Positions 18,016 to 26,685 are shown, counted from the first letter of the stretch. The stretch is 64,000 nt of DNA from DUTS01 sp050951605 (GCA_050951605.1 JBMNJJ010000003.1:310001-374000), one strand, 5' to 3'. Translations and numbers: made by a program. The notes: generated from the sequence alone by a model not told the origin.

Positions 18016-18846
18016 TTGAAGGGAAAAATGGAGAATGAGGTAAATAGTAGTGAATATTCTTTGGACCCTTTGGTTAATATTTTGGACAAGCTTTTGTCAC
18101 CAGAGGGCTGTCCATGGGATAGAGAACAGAACCATTTCACACTCAAACCTTGTTTATTAGAGGAAACTTATGAAGTTATTGAAGCTATTGATTGTAAGGA
18201 TATGGAGAAATTAAAAGAGGAATTAGGGGATGTACTTTTACAGGTAGTTTTTCATACAGTTTTAGCTCAGCAAAAGAGGGCATTTAACCTTAATGACGTT
18301 ATCACCGGAATCACGAGTAAAATGGTTCGTCGTCATCCTCATGTTTTTGGAGAGGCAACAGTACGGGGAACTGAAGATGTCCTCAAAAACTGGGAAGAAA
18401 TAAAAAAAGCGGAAAAGGGCAATAATATGACCGAAGGAAGAATTATGAAGACTGTTAATCGGGCTTTACCTGCCTTGCTTTTGGCGGAGGAGGTACAAAA
18501 GAAAGCTAAAAAAGTGGGATTTGATTGGGAAAATGTACAGAATCCATTGGGAAAGATTAAAGAAGAATTGCAGGAATTAGAAGAAGCCATTTATATGCAA
18601 GATAATCAAGAAAAGAGTAAAATTAAAATAGAAGAAGAGTTAGGTGATCTATTATTTGCTGTAGTAAATGTGGCGAGATTTGTGGAGGTTTCTTCTGAAG
18701 CCGCTTTGTATAGAACAATTCAAAAATTTATACGCCGTTTTAATTTTATCGAACAGGAAATATTAGCTCGTGGGGAGAAATGGGAAGAACTAGATTTACA
18801 TTATCTGGATGAAATTTGGGAAAAGGCGAAGCTAAAAGGCTTATAA
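18016..18846 (+). CDS. mazG: Nucleoside triphosphate pyrophosphohydrolase MazG
   Basis: Hydrolyses (d)NTPs, including damaged ones, to NMP and pyrophosphate. Two tandem MazG domains are visible. The first has CPWDREQ, LLEETYEVIEAID and LKEELGDVLLQVVFH (metal-binding EExxE/EExxD); the second has IKEELQELEEAI and IEEELGDLLFAVVNVAR. 276 residues is a little over the usual 260. TTG at 18016 fits GGGGAG upstream; an ATG at 18028 is an alternative. Bacillus MazG carries an extra N-terminal methylase-like domain that is absent here. Confidence 0.93.
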   Translation: MKGKMENEVNSSEYSLDPLVNILDKLLSPEGCPWDREQNHFTLKPCLLEETYEVIEAIDCKDMEKLKEELGDVLLQVVFHTVLAQQKRAFNLNDVITGITSKMVRRHPHVFGEATVRGTEDVLKNWEEIKKAEKGNNMTEGRIMKTVNRALPALLLAEEVQKKAKKVGFDWENVQNPLGKIKEELQELEEAIYMQDNQEKSKIKIEEELGDLLFAVVNVARFVEVSSEAALYRTIQKFIRRFNFIEQEILARGEKWEELDLHYLDEIWEKAKLKGL

Positions 18847-18948
18847 TTGCATTTATTAAGAAAAAGTTTATTATAAAGGCAGGATTTTGGAAAAGTTTAG
18901 AGAATGTATGAATTGAATAATCTCAAAATTTATATGGGAGGGATAAGC

Positions 18949-19227
18949 TTGAATAAAACTGAATTAGTTAGTGCAGTAGCAGAAAAAGCGGAAATGACTA
19001 AGAAAGATGCAGAAAAGGCACTGTCTGCAGTTTTGTCTAGCATCGAAGAAGCGCTAGTTAGTGGAGACAGGGTACAGCTTGTAGGATTTGGTACTTTTGA
19101 AGTAAGACCACGGGCTGCTCGTACAGGGCGTAATCCTGCAACTGGGGAACAAATTCAAATACCAGCCACTAAAGTTCCTGCTTTTAAAGCGGGGAAAGCA
19201 TTAAAAGAAGCAGTAGCTAATAGCTGA
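18949..19227 (+). CDS. hup: DNA-binding protein HU
   Basis: Histone-like nucleoid protein that bends DNA as a dimer. The protein has 92 residues with the family signature [18 protein letters not shown] (beta-arm) and [15 protein letters not shown] at the end. The start is TTG at 18949, 7 nt behind GGGAGG (18936-18941); an in-frame ATG at 18904 lies upstream of that site and is unlikely. A perfect terminator follows. Confidence 0.95.
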   Translation: MNKTELVSAVAEKAEMTKKDAEKALSAVLSSIEEALVSGDRVQLVGFGTFEVRPRAARTGRNPATGEQIQIPATKVPAFKAGKALKEAVANS

Positions 19228-19274
19228 GTCAAAAAGTCTTTATAAGATAATTTAATTGACCATGTTTTGAAATT

Positions 19275-19306
19275 ATATCAGGTTCTTCTTGAGCCTGATA
19301 TTTTTT
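19275..19306 (+). terminator. Rho-independent terminator of hup
   Basis: ATATCAGGTTC pairs with GAGCCTGATAT over a TTCTT loop, followed by six T. Confidence 0.92.
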
Positions 19307-19353
19307 CAATTTTTTTAGATAATAAAAAAACTTTTGAAAGGTAGGACAAAATT

Positions 19354-19596
19354 ATGAGATTGGATAAATTCTTAAAAGTGTCTCGTTTGATTAAACGTCG
19401 TACTTTAGCTAAAGAGATAACGAATGCCGGAAGGGTGTCGTTAAATGGAAGAGTAGCCAAGCCCGGTACTGAAGTGAATCCTGGTGATATTTTAGAAATT
19501 GGGTTTGGGTCTAGGCAAATAAAGGTGGAGGTACTAGAAGTTAAGGATAATGTACGAGCAGATGAGGCGAAGAATCTTTATAAAATTATTGAGTGA
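19354..19596 (+). CDS. rqcP: S4-domain ribosome-associated quality control protein RqcP (YabO)
   Basis: An 80-residue protein that is almost entirely one S4 RNA-binding domain (MRLDKFLKVSRLIKRRTLA, then GRVSLNGRVAKPGTEVNPGD split here). RqcP works with RqcH in C-terminal alanine tailing of stalled nascent chains on the 50S subunit. It lies between hup and the yabP-yabQ-divIC group, the same neighbourhood as in Bacillus. Confidence 0.92.
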   Translation: MRLDKFLKVSRLIKRRTLAKEITNAGRVSLNGRVAKPGTEVNPGDILEIGFGSRQIKVEVLEVKDNVRADEAKNLYKIIE

Positions 19597-19608
19597 AACA
19601 ATGTATAG

Positions 19609-19662
19609 AAAACCTCTTTGATGCCAAACTAAGATTTAAGAAAAAGCATCAGGAGGTTTTTT
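19609..19662 (+). promoter_or_regulatory. Hairpin with T-run that contains the ribosome-binding site of the SpoIID-like gene
   Basis: AAAACCTC (19609-19616) pairs with GAGGTTTT (19653-19660) and TGATGC with GCATCA, over a 21-nt loop. The 3' arm includes AGGAGG (19651-19656), the ribosome-binding site for the ATG at 19665, and is followed by six T. It could be a terminator for rqcP, a translational lock for the next gene, or both. Confidence 0.7.
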
Positions 19663-19664
19663 AA

Positions 19665-20624
19665 ATGGGTAATTTGCGGAGCAAAAAAGTAGGACGGTTT
19701 ATTTTTTTAATAATTAGTTTTTGTTTAGTGCTGGTAAGTTCCGGTTGTGTTGGTCAACAGCGTCGTCCTTTAGATAGTAAAATGGGAGAAGAACCGACGA
19801 TCTCTTTATATATAGCCGAAACGGGTGAAACAAAGCAAATCAAGATGGAGGAATATGTTAAAGGGGTGGTGGCGGCGGAAATGACACCTACATGGCCGCT
19901 TAATGCCTTGGCGGCTCAAGCTATTCTAGCCCGTACTTTTACTTTGGAAAGGATGAAGACGGAAGGAGGGGTGCCGGTTAGAGGGACAGATGCTTCTACA
20001 GATGTGGAAGAATTCCAGGCTTATGACCCAAGCAAGATTAATAAGCGGGTGATTAATGCTGTAGAAAAAACGAGAGGGGAAGTAGTTAAATATCAAGGGG
20101 AATATATTAAAGCATGGTTTTTTGCCGATGGCGGTGGTCTTACGGCAGCTTCAGCTGAAGAAGGACTTGCGTATACCAAAAAGCCCAGTCCTTATGTGCA
20201 TAGTGTTAAAGACCCGGGTTTTGCAATTACAACGGAAGAAAATAAAGGTTGGGGAATAGCTATACCTTTAGCCTCAGTTAGAGAAAGTGTAAAAAAAGCG
20301 GTCGGTAGTGACCCGGGGCCAATTACAGTTGTAGGGATTGCTAAAAAAGGTCCTTCGGGACGAGTGATGACTTTTAAAATTAATAAAGTTACTGTAAGCG
20401 GTCCCGCTTTACGGTTAGCGTTAGGTAGTGAAAAAATGCGTTCTACTTTGTTGACAGAATTTAAAATAAGTGGGAACAACTTGGTTGTTGCGGGAAAAGG
20501 ATTTGGGCATGGTGTAGGGATGAGTCAGTGGGGGGCGAAGGCTCTTGCTGAACAAGGGAAGTCACCTGAAGAGATTATTAGTTATTTTTTCAAGCAAGTT
20601 CAAATAGTTAAAGAGTGGAAATGA
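19665..20624 (+). CDS. SpoIID/LytB-domain lipoprotein
   Basis: Secreted, probably lipid-anchored protein: the hydrophobic signal ends in VSSGC. The SpoIID/LytB domain fills the rest (EYVKGVVAAEM, then ALAAQAILARTFTL, GTDASTDVEEFQAYDP, and C-terminal GFGHGVGMSQWGAKAL). SpoIID proper is a lytic transglycosylase that acts on denuded glycan during engulfment; the catalytic Glu of the AEM motif is present here. The lipobox instead of a transmembrane anchor suggests a paralogue, not SpoIID itself. Its ribosome-binding site is buried in a hairpin. Confidence 0.85.
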   Translation: MGNLRSKKVGRFIFLIISFCLVLVSSGCVGQQRRPLDSKMGEEPTISLYIAETGETKQIKMEEYVKGVVAAEMTPTWPLNALAAQAILARTFTLERMKTEGGVPVRGTDASTDVEEFQAYDPSKINKRVINAVEKTRGEVVKYQGEYIKAWFFADGGGLTAASAEEGLAYTKKPSPYVHSVKDPGFAITTEENKGWGIAIPLASVRESVKKAVGSDPGPITVVGIAKKGPSGRVMTFKINKVTVSGPALRLALGSEKMRSTLLTEFKISGNNLVVAGKGFGHGVGMSQWGAKALAEQGKSPEEIISYFFKQVQIVKEWK

Positions 20625-20636
20625 GGTGACTAAAAA

Positions 20637-21275
20637 ATGGATGGACAACAATTATTTCAGGCCAAAGTACAGTTGGAAAATTTAAAAAATGAAGAAAGTA
20701 GACGGGGAGAGCAAATTAGAGAGGGGCTGAGAACAGCACAAAGGGATGCAGTACAGGAACTTTCGCTTTATGATAATCATCCTGCCGACATAGGGGATGT
20801 AACCTTGGAAAGAGAAAAGGATTTGGGATTGATTCTTTTTATTGAAGAGCGTTTGGCAATGATTGATGATGCTTTAGAGGCTATTGAAAAAGGTGAATAT
20901 GGAATTTGTGAAATTTGTGAGCGAGAAATTAGTTTAGAAAGATTACAGGCGATACCTTATACGACGTTATGCCAAGATTGCAAAAAGGAGAATGAAGGGA
21001 TGAAGCTGGAGCGCCCTGTGGAGGAAGGGGTAATTAAATTACCTTTTGGAGGTGTGCAAGGTTATCATGAAGGTTTGGAGAATAATGCTTTTGATGGGGA
21101 AGATACTTGGCAAGCCGTAGCTCGTTATGGTAGTAGTGATTCTCCTTCGGATATAGGTAGTGTAGCTGATTATGAGCAAACTTTTGTTAACGCCGATGAG
21201 GAGGTGGGAACGGTTGAAAACTATGAAAAGATAACAGCCAAAAAGGGGAAAGACGGTCAGTTTTATCAAGAGTAG
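20637..21275 (+). CDS. DksA/TraR-type zinc-finger protein (YteA family)
   Basis: 212 residues with an N-terminal coiled-coil-like helix pair (residues about 1-90, Glu/Lys/Arg-rich) and a four-cysteine zinc finger, CEICEREI...CQDC, near 98-121. This arrangement is that of DksA/TraR proteins of the YteA subgroup seen in sporeformers. The C-terminal 90 residues are acidic and of unknown role. GAGGTGA precedes the ATG 12 nt behind the SpoIID-like gene, so the two are likely co-transcribed. A role in RNA polymerase control is inferred from the family only. Confidence 0.85.
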   Translation: MDGQQLFQAKVQLENLKNEESRRGEQIREGLRTAQRDAVQELSLYDNHPADIGDVTLEREKDLGLILFIEERLAMIDDALEAIEKGEYGICEICEREISLERLQAIPYTTLCQDCKKENEGMKLERPVEEGVIKLPFGGVQGYHEGLENNAFDGEDTWQAVARYGSSDSPSDIGSVADYEQTFVNADEEVGTVENYEKITAKKGKDGQFYQE

Positions 21276-21340
21276 TGGGGAATATTTTTGAATTTCTCGC
21301 ATAAGATTATCTCAAAGTGTTTAGGAGAGGGGAGAAAAAG

Positions 21341-21631
21341 ATGGAGAATAAGCAAAATACTCCTCTTTATGAGTTGGTTTTGCGTAATCGGGAAATGTTG
21401 CAAGTAGATGGAGTTGCAGAAGTAGAGAGTTTTGATGAAAAGCAGGTGATTGCAGTAAGTAAGTTAGGTCCACTGGTGGTGAAGGGAGATAGACTTCATA
21501 TTACTCAGTTGAATTTGGAAGAAGGTCAATTGACAGTGGAAGGGGTTATAAATAGCTTTGAGTATGTAGAGGATAAACAGGCCAAAATGAGGGCAAGGAG
21601 TAAAGGAGTTATGTCACGTCTTTTTAAATAA
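21341..21631 (+). CDS. yabP: Sporulation protein YabP
   Basis: 96-residue member of the YabP/YqfC family, needed for spore formation in Bacillus (with YabQ). The pattern NREMLQVDGVAEVESFDEKQ followed by TKLG-like (VSKLGPLVVKGDRLHITQLNLEEG) and ...VEGVINSFEY is typical. ATG at 21341 is chosen because the AGGAGAGGGG site lies upstream of it and downstream of the longer in-frame GTG. It is 17 nt before yabQ. Confidence 0.92.
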   Translation: MENKQNTPLYELVLRNREMLQVDGVAEVESFDEKQVIAVSKLGPLVVKGDRLHITQLNLEEGQLTVEGVINSFEYVEDKQAKMRARSKGVMSRLFK

Positions 21632-21648
21632 AAAAATGAGGTGACAGT

Positions 21649-22098
21649 ATGTTTGTGCTAGACCAGGTCATAGTCTTTTCCCTAGTTACAGTTTGGGGAA
21701 GTTTTGTAGGCATAATTTTTGACTGCTTTCGTACTTTGAGACGAGTTTGGCGAGCTGGGCATTGGGGTACAAGTTTAGGAGACATAGTTTTTTGGCTGCT
21801 TGTTACTGTTTTTACTTATTTGTTATTAATGTTGCTTACCTGGGGTGAAGTAAGATTCTATATTTTTTTAGGTATGGGGTTAGGATTGTGTTTATACCTA
21901 AAGTTTTTTAGCAAAATAATACGCAAATATTTATTAAAAGTATTTTTTTATGGTAAAGACGTGTTTCTTTATTTAAATAGGTTGTTTAGTAAACCACTAA
22001 AATTTCTTAGAAAGGTATTTTCTTTGCCTGTAAGGGTATTTAAAAAAAGGCGCCGCTCCTCTAAACCGCCATTCAATCCTCCCGGGGAATTGCCCTAA
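21649..22098 (+). CDS. yabQ: Spore cortex biosynthesis membrane protein YabQ
   Basis: 149 residues with four hydrophobic segments (about residues 5-25, 43-63, 68-88 and a shorter one) and a basic C-terminal tail. The early DCFRTLRRVWR segment after TM1 is typical of YabQ. In Bacillus it is a SigE-dependent mother-cell protein required for cortex formation. It is translated from an ATG behind GAGGTGA and is followed by divIC. Confidence 0.9.
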   Translation: MFVLDQVIVFSLVTVWGSFVGIIFDCFRTLRRVWRAGHWGTSLGDIVFWLLVTVFTYLLLMLLTWGEVRFYIFLGMGLGLCLYLKFFSKIIRKYLLKVFFYGKDVFLYLNRLFSKPLKFLRKVFSLPVRVFKKRRRSSKPPFNPPGELP

Positions 22099-22173
22099 AA
22101 AAAGGAATTTTCGGTTTGGTGTCGAATTTATTATTTGAGTAATCTGGAATACAACCGGGGAGAGTGAGGTAGT

Positions 22174-22557
22174 GTGGGGCGTAATTTGTATACTATTCCA
22201 GAAAGTTATGCATTTAAAAAGAAGAGACGTAGAAAAAGAAAGATCCCTCGTTATATTAAAATTATTTTAGGTATCTTAGGGTGTTATCTTCTTTTTTCTT
22301 TTTTGATTGGTGGATATCAAATTGGGCAGATAAAAAAGGAAATTACCCAACATAATATACAAAAAGAAAGATTATTAAAACAACAGGAAGATTTGGAAAA
22401 GGAACTTGCTTTTCTGCAAGAACCGGAAATGATTGAAAAGTTAGCTCGGGAAAGTTTGGGGATGGTTAAACCGGGAGAAATTTTAGTTGTTCCAGCAATA
22501 CCGGGTGAAAATATTCCTAAACCTAAAAATATTAGAGTTGAAGAAATTCGAGATTAA
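22174..22557 (+). CDS. divIC: Septum formation initiator DivIC (FtsB family)
   Basis: 127 residues, bitopic: a basic cytoplasmic N-terminus (KKKRRRKRK), one transmembrane helix (about 30-50), a leucine-zipper-like coiled coil (about 55-90), and the C-terminal motif PEMIEKLARESLGMVKPGE diagnostic for DivIC/FtsB. It forms part of the FtsL-DivIB-DivIC divisome complex. Start is GTG behind AGTGAGGT. The next gene has its own promoter. Confidence 0.92.
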   Translation: MGRNLYTIPESYAFKKKRRRKRKIPRYIKIILGILGCYLLFSFLIGGYQIGQIKKEITQHNIQKERLLKQQEDLEKELAFLQEPEMIEKLARESLGMVKPGEILVVPAIPGENIPKPKNIRVEEIRD

Positions 22558-22604
22558 AATAACGTTGAATTGTTGTAGAAAAATAAGGATAAGCTGAAAA
22601 ACTG

Positions 22605-22634
22605 TTGACACTGTGAGAAAACTTGAGATATAAT
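22605..22634 (+). promoter_or_regulatory. SigA-type promoter upstream of yabR
   Basis: TTGACA (22605-22610), 18-nt spacer, TATAAT (22629-22634): both hexamers match the vegetative consensus exactly. Confidence 0.8.
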
Positions 22635-22690
22635 AGCGTTACACAGGAATTAAATATGTATATATTTATTATGGGGGGAAATTTTTTCAC

Positions 22691-23098
22691 ATGTCAGTAT
22701 CTGTGGGGGCAATAGTTGAAGGAGTAGTTACCGGTATTACAAATTTTGGTGCTTTTGTTGAATTGCCCGGTGGAGCTACAGGGTTGGTACACATTTCTGA
22801 AGTGGCTGATACTTATGTTAAAGATGTTAAGGATTATTTAAAAGAAAAAGACAAGATTAAAGTTAAGGTAATTCACGTTGATGAAAAAGGGAAAATAGGT
22901 CTTTCTATTAAACAAGTCCAGTCACCTAAAGTAGCTACTAATTTTAATCGTGCTCGATCGAGAGGTAAGTCGTCAAATATGGAATCTTTTGAAGACAAAT
23001 TGGCTAAATTTCTAAAAGAAAGTGATGAAAAACAATTGGAGTTTCGAAAAAGTATGGATGCCAAGAGAGGAGGCAGGGGGGGGTCCAGTCGTTATTAA
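22691..23098 (+). CDS. yabR: S1-domain RNA-binding protein YabR
   Basis: 135 residues: one S1 domain (residues about 4-74, GAIVEGVVTGITNFGAFVEL ... GLVHISEVA ... KVKVIHVDEKGKIGLSIK) and a basic, disordered tail ending in RGGRGGSSRY. It is a general stress / ribosome-associated type protein, often labelled general stress protein 13-like. A consensus SigA promoter precedes it and a terminator follows. Confidence 0.9.
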   Translation: MSVSVGAIVEGVVTGITNFGAFVELPGGATGLVHISEVADTYVKDVKDYLKEKDKIKVKVIHVDEKGKIGLSIKQVQSPKVATNFNRARSRGKSSNMESFEDKLAKFLKESDEKQLEFRKSMDAKRGGRGGSSRY

Positions 23099-23113
23099 AT
23101 CAAAGATGATGTT

Positions 23114-23146
23114 AAGCACTCTTAAAAAGGGTGCTTTATTTATTTC
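23114..23146 (+). terminator. Terminator of yabR
   Basis: AAGCACTCTT pairs with AAGGGTGCTT (one G-T pair), followed by a T-rich run. It overlaps the upstream edge of the following gene's leader. Confidence 0.7.
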
Positions 23147-23175
23147 TTATTTACAGTCGAAAGAAGGTGTTAACC

Positions 23176-24060
23176 TTGTGGGCAGTTATGGATATTGGTA
23201 CTAATTCCAGTAGGCTTTTAGTGGCGGATTGTGAGCAGAAAACGGGAAAGATAAAAGCTGTGAAAAGGGCTTTACGGATAACGAGAATAGGAGCAGGAAT
23301 GAATGAAGAAAACAGGTTAATTTCCTGGGAGGCGATGACGAGGACAGTACGGGCTTTAGTGGATTTTTCATTGCTAATTAAGCAGTATCCTGTAAAAAGG
23401 ACATTTCTCTTGGCGACACAAGCTGTAAGAGAAGCTGATAATCAAGAGGAATTGAGGGATAAAATAAAAACAAGTTTAGACTGGAATTTGCGGATAATTT
23501 CCGGAGAAGAGGAGGCTCGTTTAAGCTATTTAGGTGCCGTGCAAGGGTTAGTAACGGAAGGTGTGCCGGTGGTTCTCGATATTGGGGGGGGAAGTACGGA
23601 GTTTATTTTGCAAGGAGAAAAACAGGATTTTCAGATAATTAGTCTTCCTTTAGGGGCATTACGTTTATGGGAAAATCCGCTTGTTGATGAAAAAATACAG
23701 GAGTTATTACAAAAAGAGTTGCAAAAAATTTCTTTTCCGCCTCTTATTTCTTTAATAGGGGTAGGGGGTACGATTACAACTGCAGCGGCTCTTAAACTTG
23801 CCTTAGTGGAGTATGATGCGGAAAAGGTTCAAGGGTTAAAATTAAGTATTACTGAAATCAAGGCTTTTTACGAAAAGTTAAAAGTGATGTCACCGAAGGA
23901 GCGGTTACAAGCACCGGGAATAACTGCGGGTCGGGAAGATATTATTGTTTCCGGTTTGCAAATTTTAATTAATCTTATGAGTTGTTGTGGTCAGAAGAAA
24001 ATTATCGTTAGTGAGCAAGATTTATTGTATGGAGTAATTTGTGCTAAGGGCTTAAATTAG
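23176..24060 (+). CDS. Ppx/GppA-family exopolyphosphatase / pppGpp phosphohydrolase
   Basis: Member of the ASKHA superfamily: MWAVMDIGTNSSRLLV is the phosphate-1 motif and VVLDIGGGSTEFIL the phosphate-2 motif; GEEEARLSYLGA is also typical. Length (294 residues) matches short Ppx/GppA proteins lacking the C-terminal HD-like domain. Substrate preference (polyphosphate or pppGpp) cannot be decided here. The start is TTG at 23176, 6 nt behind GAAGGTG; the longer frame would start inside the preceding terminator. Confidence 0.9.
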   Translation: MWAVMDIGTNSSRLLVADCEQKTGKIKAVKRALRITRIGAGMNEENRLISWEAMTRTVRALVDFSLLIKQYPVKRTFLLATQAVREADNQEELRDKIKTSLDWNLRIISGEEEARLSYLGAVQGLVTEGVPVVLDIGGGSTEFILQGEKQDFQIISLPLGALRLWENPLVDEKIQELLQKELQKISFPPLISLIGVGGTITTAAALKLALVEYDAEKVQGLKLSITEIKAFYEKLKVMSPKERLQAPGITAGREDIIVSGLQILINLMSCCGQKKIIVSEQDLLYGVICAKGLN

Positions 24061-24123
24061 TCTATGTTAATAGGTTATAATAAAAGAAAAAGCTGAAATT
24101 AACAGTAAGAGGAGAAGAAAAGA

Positions 24124-24402
24124 ATGCAGTTTGACTTTTATAGTTGGTTAGTCACATGTTTCTTTACTACTTGGGCCATGTATGGAGCAGTATATAAAAA
24201 AGTTAAACGGAGTGAACAAGAGTTTAAAAGATTGAATTTAAAGTTTTCGTTATTGGTTATTATGGCTTGGCTAGTTTTTGCGTTATATTTTGCTAATATC
24301 GGAAATTCTCAAGTACAGTGGATTATTTTATTAGGTGGAATTGTACTCATTGCGCTAATCCAAATAGTTTTTTTTGTGTGGCCTTTTCGTAAGCATAAAT
24401 AA
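24124..24402 (+). CDS. Small three-helix membrane protein, unknown function
   Basis: Not recognised. The 92 residues hold three hydrophobic segments (about 5-24, 43-62, 68-88) separated by a basic loop (KKVKRSEQEFKRLNLK). GGAGAAGAAAAG precedes the ATG. It lies alone between ppx/gppA and a strong terminator, so it could be the last gene of the ppx unit. Confidence 0.65.
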   Translation: MQFDFYSWLVTCFFTTWAMYGAVYKKVKRSEQEFKRLNLKFSLLVIMAWLVFALYFANIGNSQVQWIILLGGIVLIALIQIVFFVWPFRKHK

Positions 24403-24434
24403 GTTATAGTTTAAAAAATGGGTTTAGCAAAGAG

Positions 24435-24480
24435 TAAAAGAAGAAAAGCATCTTCCGGGAGATGCTTTTCTTCTTTTTTC
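24435..24480 (+). terminator. Strong Rho-independent terminator
   Basis: A long perfect stem: AAAAGAAGAAAAGCATCT against AGATGCTTTTCTTCTTTT with a TCCGGG-type loop, ending in six T. Confidence 0.93.
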
Positions 24481-24527
24481 ACCTTCTAGAAAATTAGCAC
24501 ATAACATAAGAAAAAAGGGGGTAGGGA

Positions 24528-25538
24528 ATGAGGATGCTTTCTCTTGGTTTACCATCTCAAATCTTACAAAAGTATGACCTGGAAATTAAAGAAGGTGAAA
24601 AAACTAAGAATTGTTGGCAATTAAAAGGAACAAATAATACTTATTGGTTGTGGGAATACCAAGGAGATTTGGAGGTTTTAGCTGAAGCTTTAAAATGGCG
24701 TGAAGATTTAAGAAAAAAGGGGTTTCAGGAGTTTCTTTCATTATATAAAACAAGGGAGGGTAAAAATTATGTACAACGGGGTCAAAAAGCTTATTATTTA
24801 ACGGCAATAGCTGAAGGGGTATTTTTTTCTCCACAGCAAAATGCCGGTTTTTTACAGGTGGCGGAAGCCTTAGCTAAGCTACATAAATATAGTAAAAATG
24901 TAGTAGTTAAAAAAACAATACAGCAGTCAGAGAAGCAAGAACGCATAGAGGATGTGTGGTTGAAAGTACATCAGGAGAGGTTAACAGAATTATTAACTTT
25001 TTATCATTATTTAATAGGGAAAAGGTTGCTGAATGACTATGAACGGCTTTATGTGGAGAGTTTTGAAAGTTTTTATGCTCGCGGGCAGGAAGCTATACAA
25101 AAAATGGCATTAGCTTGTTGTTCTCCAGAAAATGATTGTGCGATAAGTTTTTTAGTGGGTAATTTTCTATCGGAGAATTTGTTAGAAACAGGAAAAGGGA
25201 TCGTTTTTTTGCAGACGACTTGTAGCCAGCAAGGCTTTTCCATTCAGGATTTGATTTTGTTTTTAAAAATGTATTTACCTTACAAAAAGTGGGATAGCGA
25301 ATTAGCTAAAAATATTTTGACTCACTATCAGGAAAAAGTAGTCTTAAACAGTTGGGAAAAGCAAATGTTTTTAGCACAGCTTTCTTTCCCGGGGCGATAT
25401 TGTTTTTATGCCGAACAATATTTTCATGGCGGGGAGGATGTGGATGTACTTATTAGTCAGTTGAAGAACTATCTTTATGAAATCTATTGGCAGGATAGTT
25501 GTTTAGGGGAGTTGGGGAAATGGTTGTTAGGGGAGTGA
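24528..25538 (+). CDS. CotS/YutH-like spore coat kinase-fold protein
   Basis: 336 residues resembling the CotS/CotI/YutH group of aminoglycoside-phosphotransferase-like spore coat proteins: an N-lobe with LKGTNNTYWLWEY, an EALAKLHKYS motif near residue 125, and a long helical C-lobe. The usual catalytic HGD motif is not obvious (CCSPENDCAISFLVGNF lies where HGDL-type residues are expected), so it may be a pseudokinase. AAGGGGG precedes the ATG. The next gene starts 4 nt downstream and is probably part of the same coat-related unit. Confidence 0.65.
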   Translation: MRMLSLGLPSQILQKYDLEIKEGEKTKNCWQLKGTNNTYWLWEYQGDLEVLAEALKWREDLRKKGFQEFLSLYKTREGKNYVQRGQKAYYLTAIAEGVFFSPQQNAGFLQVAEALAKLHKYSKNVVVKKTIQQSEKQERIEDVWLKVHQERLTELLTFYHYLIGKRLLNDYERLYVESFESFYARGQEAIQKMALACCSPENDCAISFLVGNFLSENLLETGKGIVFLQTTCSQQGFSIQDLILFLKMYLPYKKWDSELAKNILTHYQEKVVLNSWEKQMFLAQLSFPGRYCFYAEQYFHGGEDVDVLISQLKNYLYEIYWQDSCLGELGKWLLGE

Positions 25539-25542
25539 AAAA

Positions 25543-26685
25543 ATGAAAGGAAAAGGTATTGAAAAAAACTTAGTTTTGTTTCCGGAGAAACCTTGTTCTC
25601 CATGGCAAGTAGTGGAAGCTGATGGGGAAACCTGGCTGATTGTGCGTTGGCAAAAAAAAGTTTCTACTAAACCTCTTTGGTATATAGATGGTGTTTCCGG
25701 AGAAGAGTTTTCTTGGGATATAGTTTATAATACCGCGGAGAAGAGTTTTTATCATGGAGAAATAGTTTTCCAAGTAAGTTATAAGGAGCATGTCTCTAAG
25801 CAAAAAGAGATAAAAGTTAAAGAACCGTGGCAAGAAGAAGATCTGTTTAATAAAAGTTTATTTAAGAAGACAAAGAAGAATAAGGTCATCTTTCAAGAGA
25901 GAGAAAAGAGGATAAAAGAGACAAGTTTTTCGACTTTGCTCTTAGATCAGGTTGAGTTTAAAAAGCAGCAAGATTCTTTTGGAGTAGGCTGTAAAATCTG
26001 GAAGGTCGTTCTTCCTTGGCGGTGTTGGCTTAGAGGTAAAGGAAATAACGAACAACCTGTTCTTAAAAAGGTGCATGTGGCGCAAGTAGGTCTTTATACG
26101 CTTTTATTGGAAGCGTTAATTAAAATTGAAAGAAAAGGGGCCTTAAATTGTACTGAGGAGCAAAGAGTAACTTCGGTTGTTCCGGAAGAAGCAATGTTTA
26201 AAATTGCGGAGGGTTCTGTTCAGGAAGTAATAGGAGTAGCTATAGAACGTGCTTTGGGGAGATGTTTTTATGATGCTCGGAGTAAAAGTTTATTTTTGTC
26301 GTATTTAAAAAAACCGTCTTTAATTTATGTTAGTTCCCAAAAGGGTGGAGAAAGATTTTTAATTGCTTCTAATGTCGGGGAAGAGTCAATTAGAATAAAA
26401 AATTATGCGGATTCTTTATATCCTGTGGGGTTTGAAATAAGAACGGAAGAAGTGAAATTAGGATTAGTAGATAAAGAAAAGATTTATTATCAAGGAAAAA
26501 ATTTTTATAGTGTGCAAAAGGAATGGGCTGAGAAGAGGGACGACGTTTCTTCTGAAAAGAGCCCACCTACAATGAAAGAGGTTGCTAGACCTATCAAAAG
26601 AAATAAGCCTGGCGAAAAATGGTTAAAAAAGAAAGACGGTTTGTCCAAATGTAATTTAAAGACGGTTATAACTATAAAAATTTAA
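25543..26685 (+). CDS. Conserved-looking protein of unknown function, coupled to the CotS-like gene
   Basis: Not recognised. 380 residues, very rich in Lys and Glu, no signal peptide or transmembrane helix. The N-terminal 90 residues look like beta strands with many Trp (PWQVVEADGETWLIVRW). A central region (about 170-290) has VPEEAMFKIAEGSVQEVIGVAIERALGRCFYDARS split here. The C-terminus is basic. It starts 4 nt after the CotS-like gene, so a coat or spore role is a contextual guess. The last codons contain a Spo0A-box-like sequence facing spoIIE. Confidence 0.55.
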   Translation: MKGKGIEKNLVLFPEKPCSPWQVVEADGETWLIVRWQKKVSTKPLWYIDGVSGEEFSWDIVYNTAEKSFYHGEIVFQVSYKEHVSKQKEIKVKEPWQEEDLFNKSLFKKTKKNKVIFQEREKRIKETSFSTLLLDQVEFKKQQDSFGVGCKIWKVVLPWRCWLRGKGNNEQPVLKKVHVAQVGLYTLLLEALIKIERKGALNCTEEQRVTSVVPEEAMFKIAEGSVQEVIGVAIERALGRCFYDARSKSLFLSYLKKPSLIYVSSQKGGERFLIASNVGEESIRIKNYADSLYPVGFEIRTEEVKLGLVDKEKIYYQGKNFYSVQKEWAEKRDDVSSEKSPPTMKEVARPIKRNKPGEKWLKKKDGLSKCNLKTVITIKI

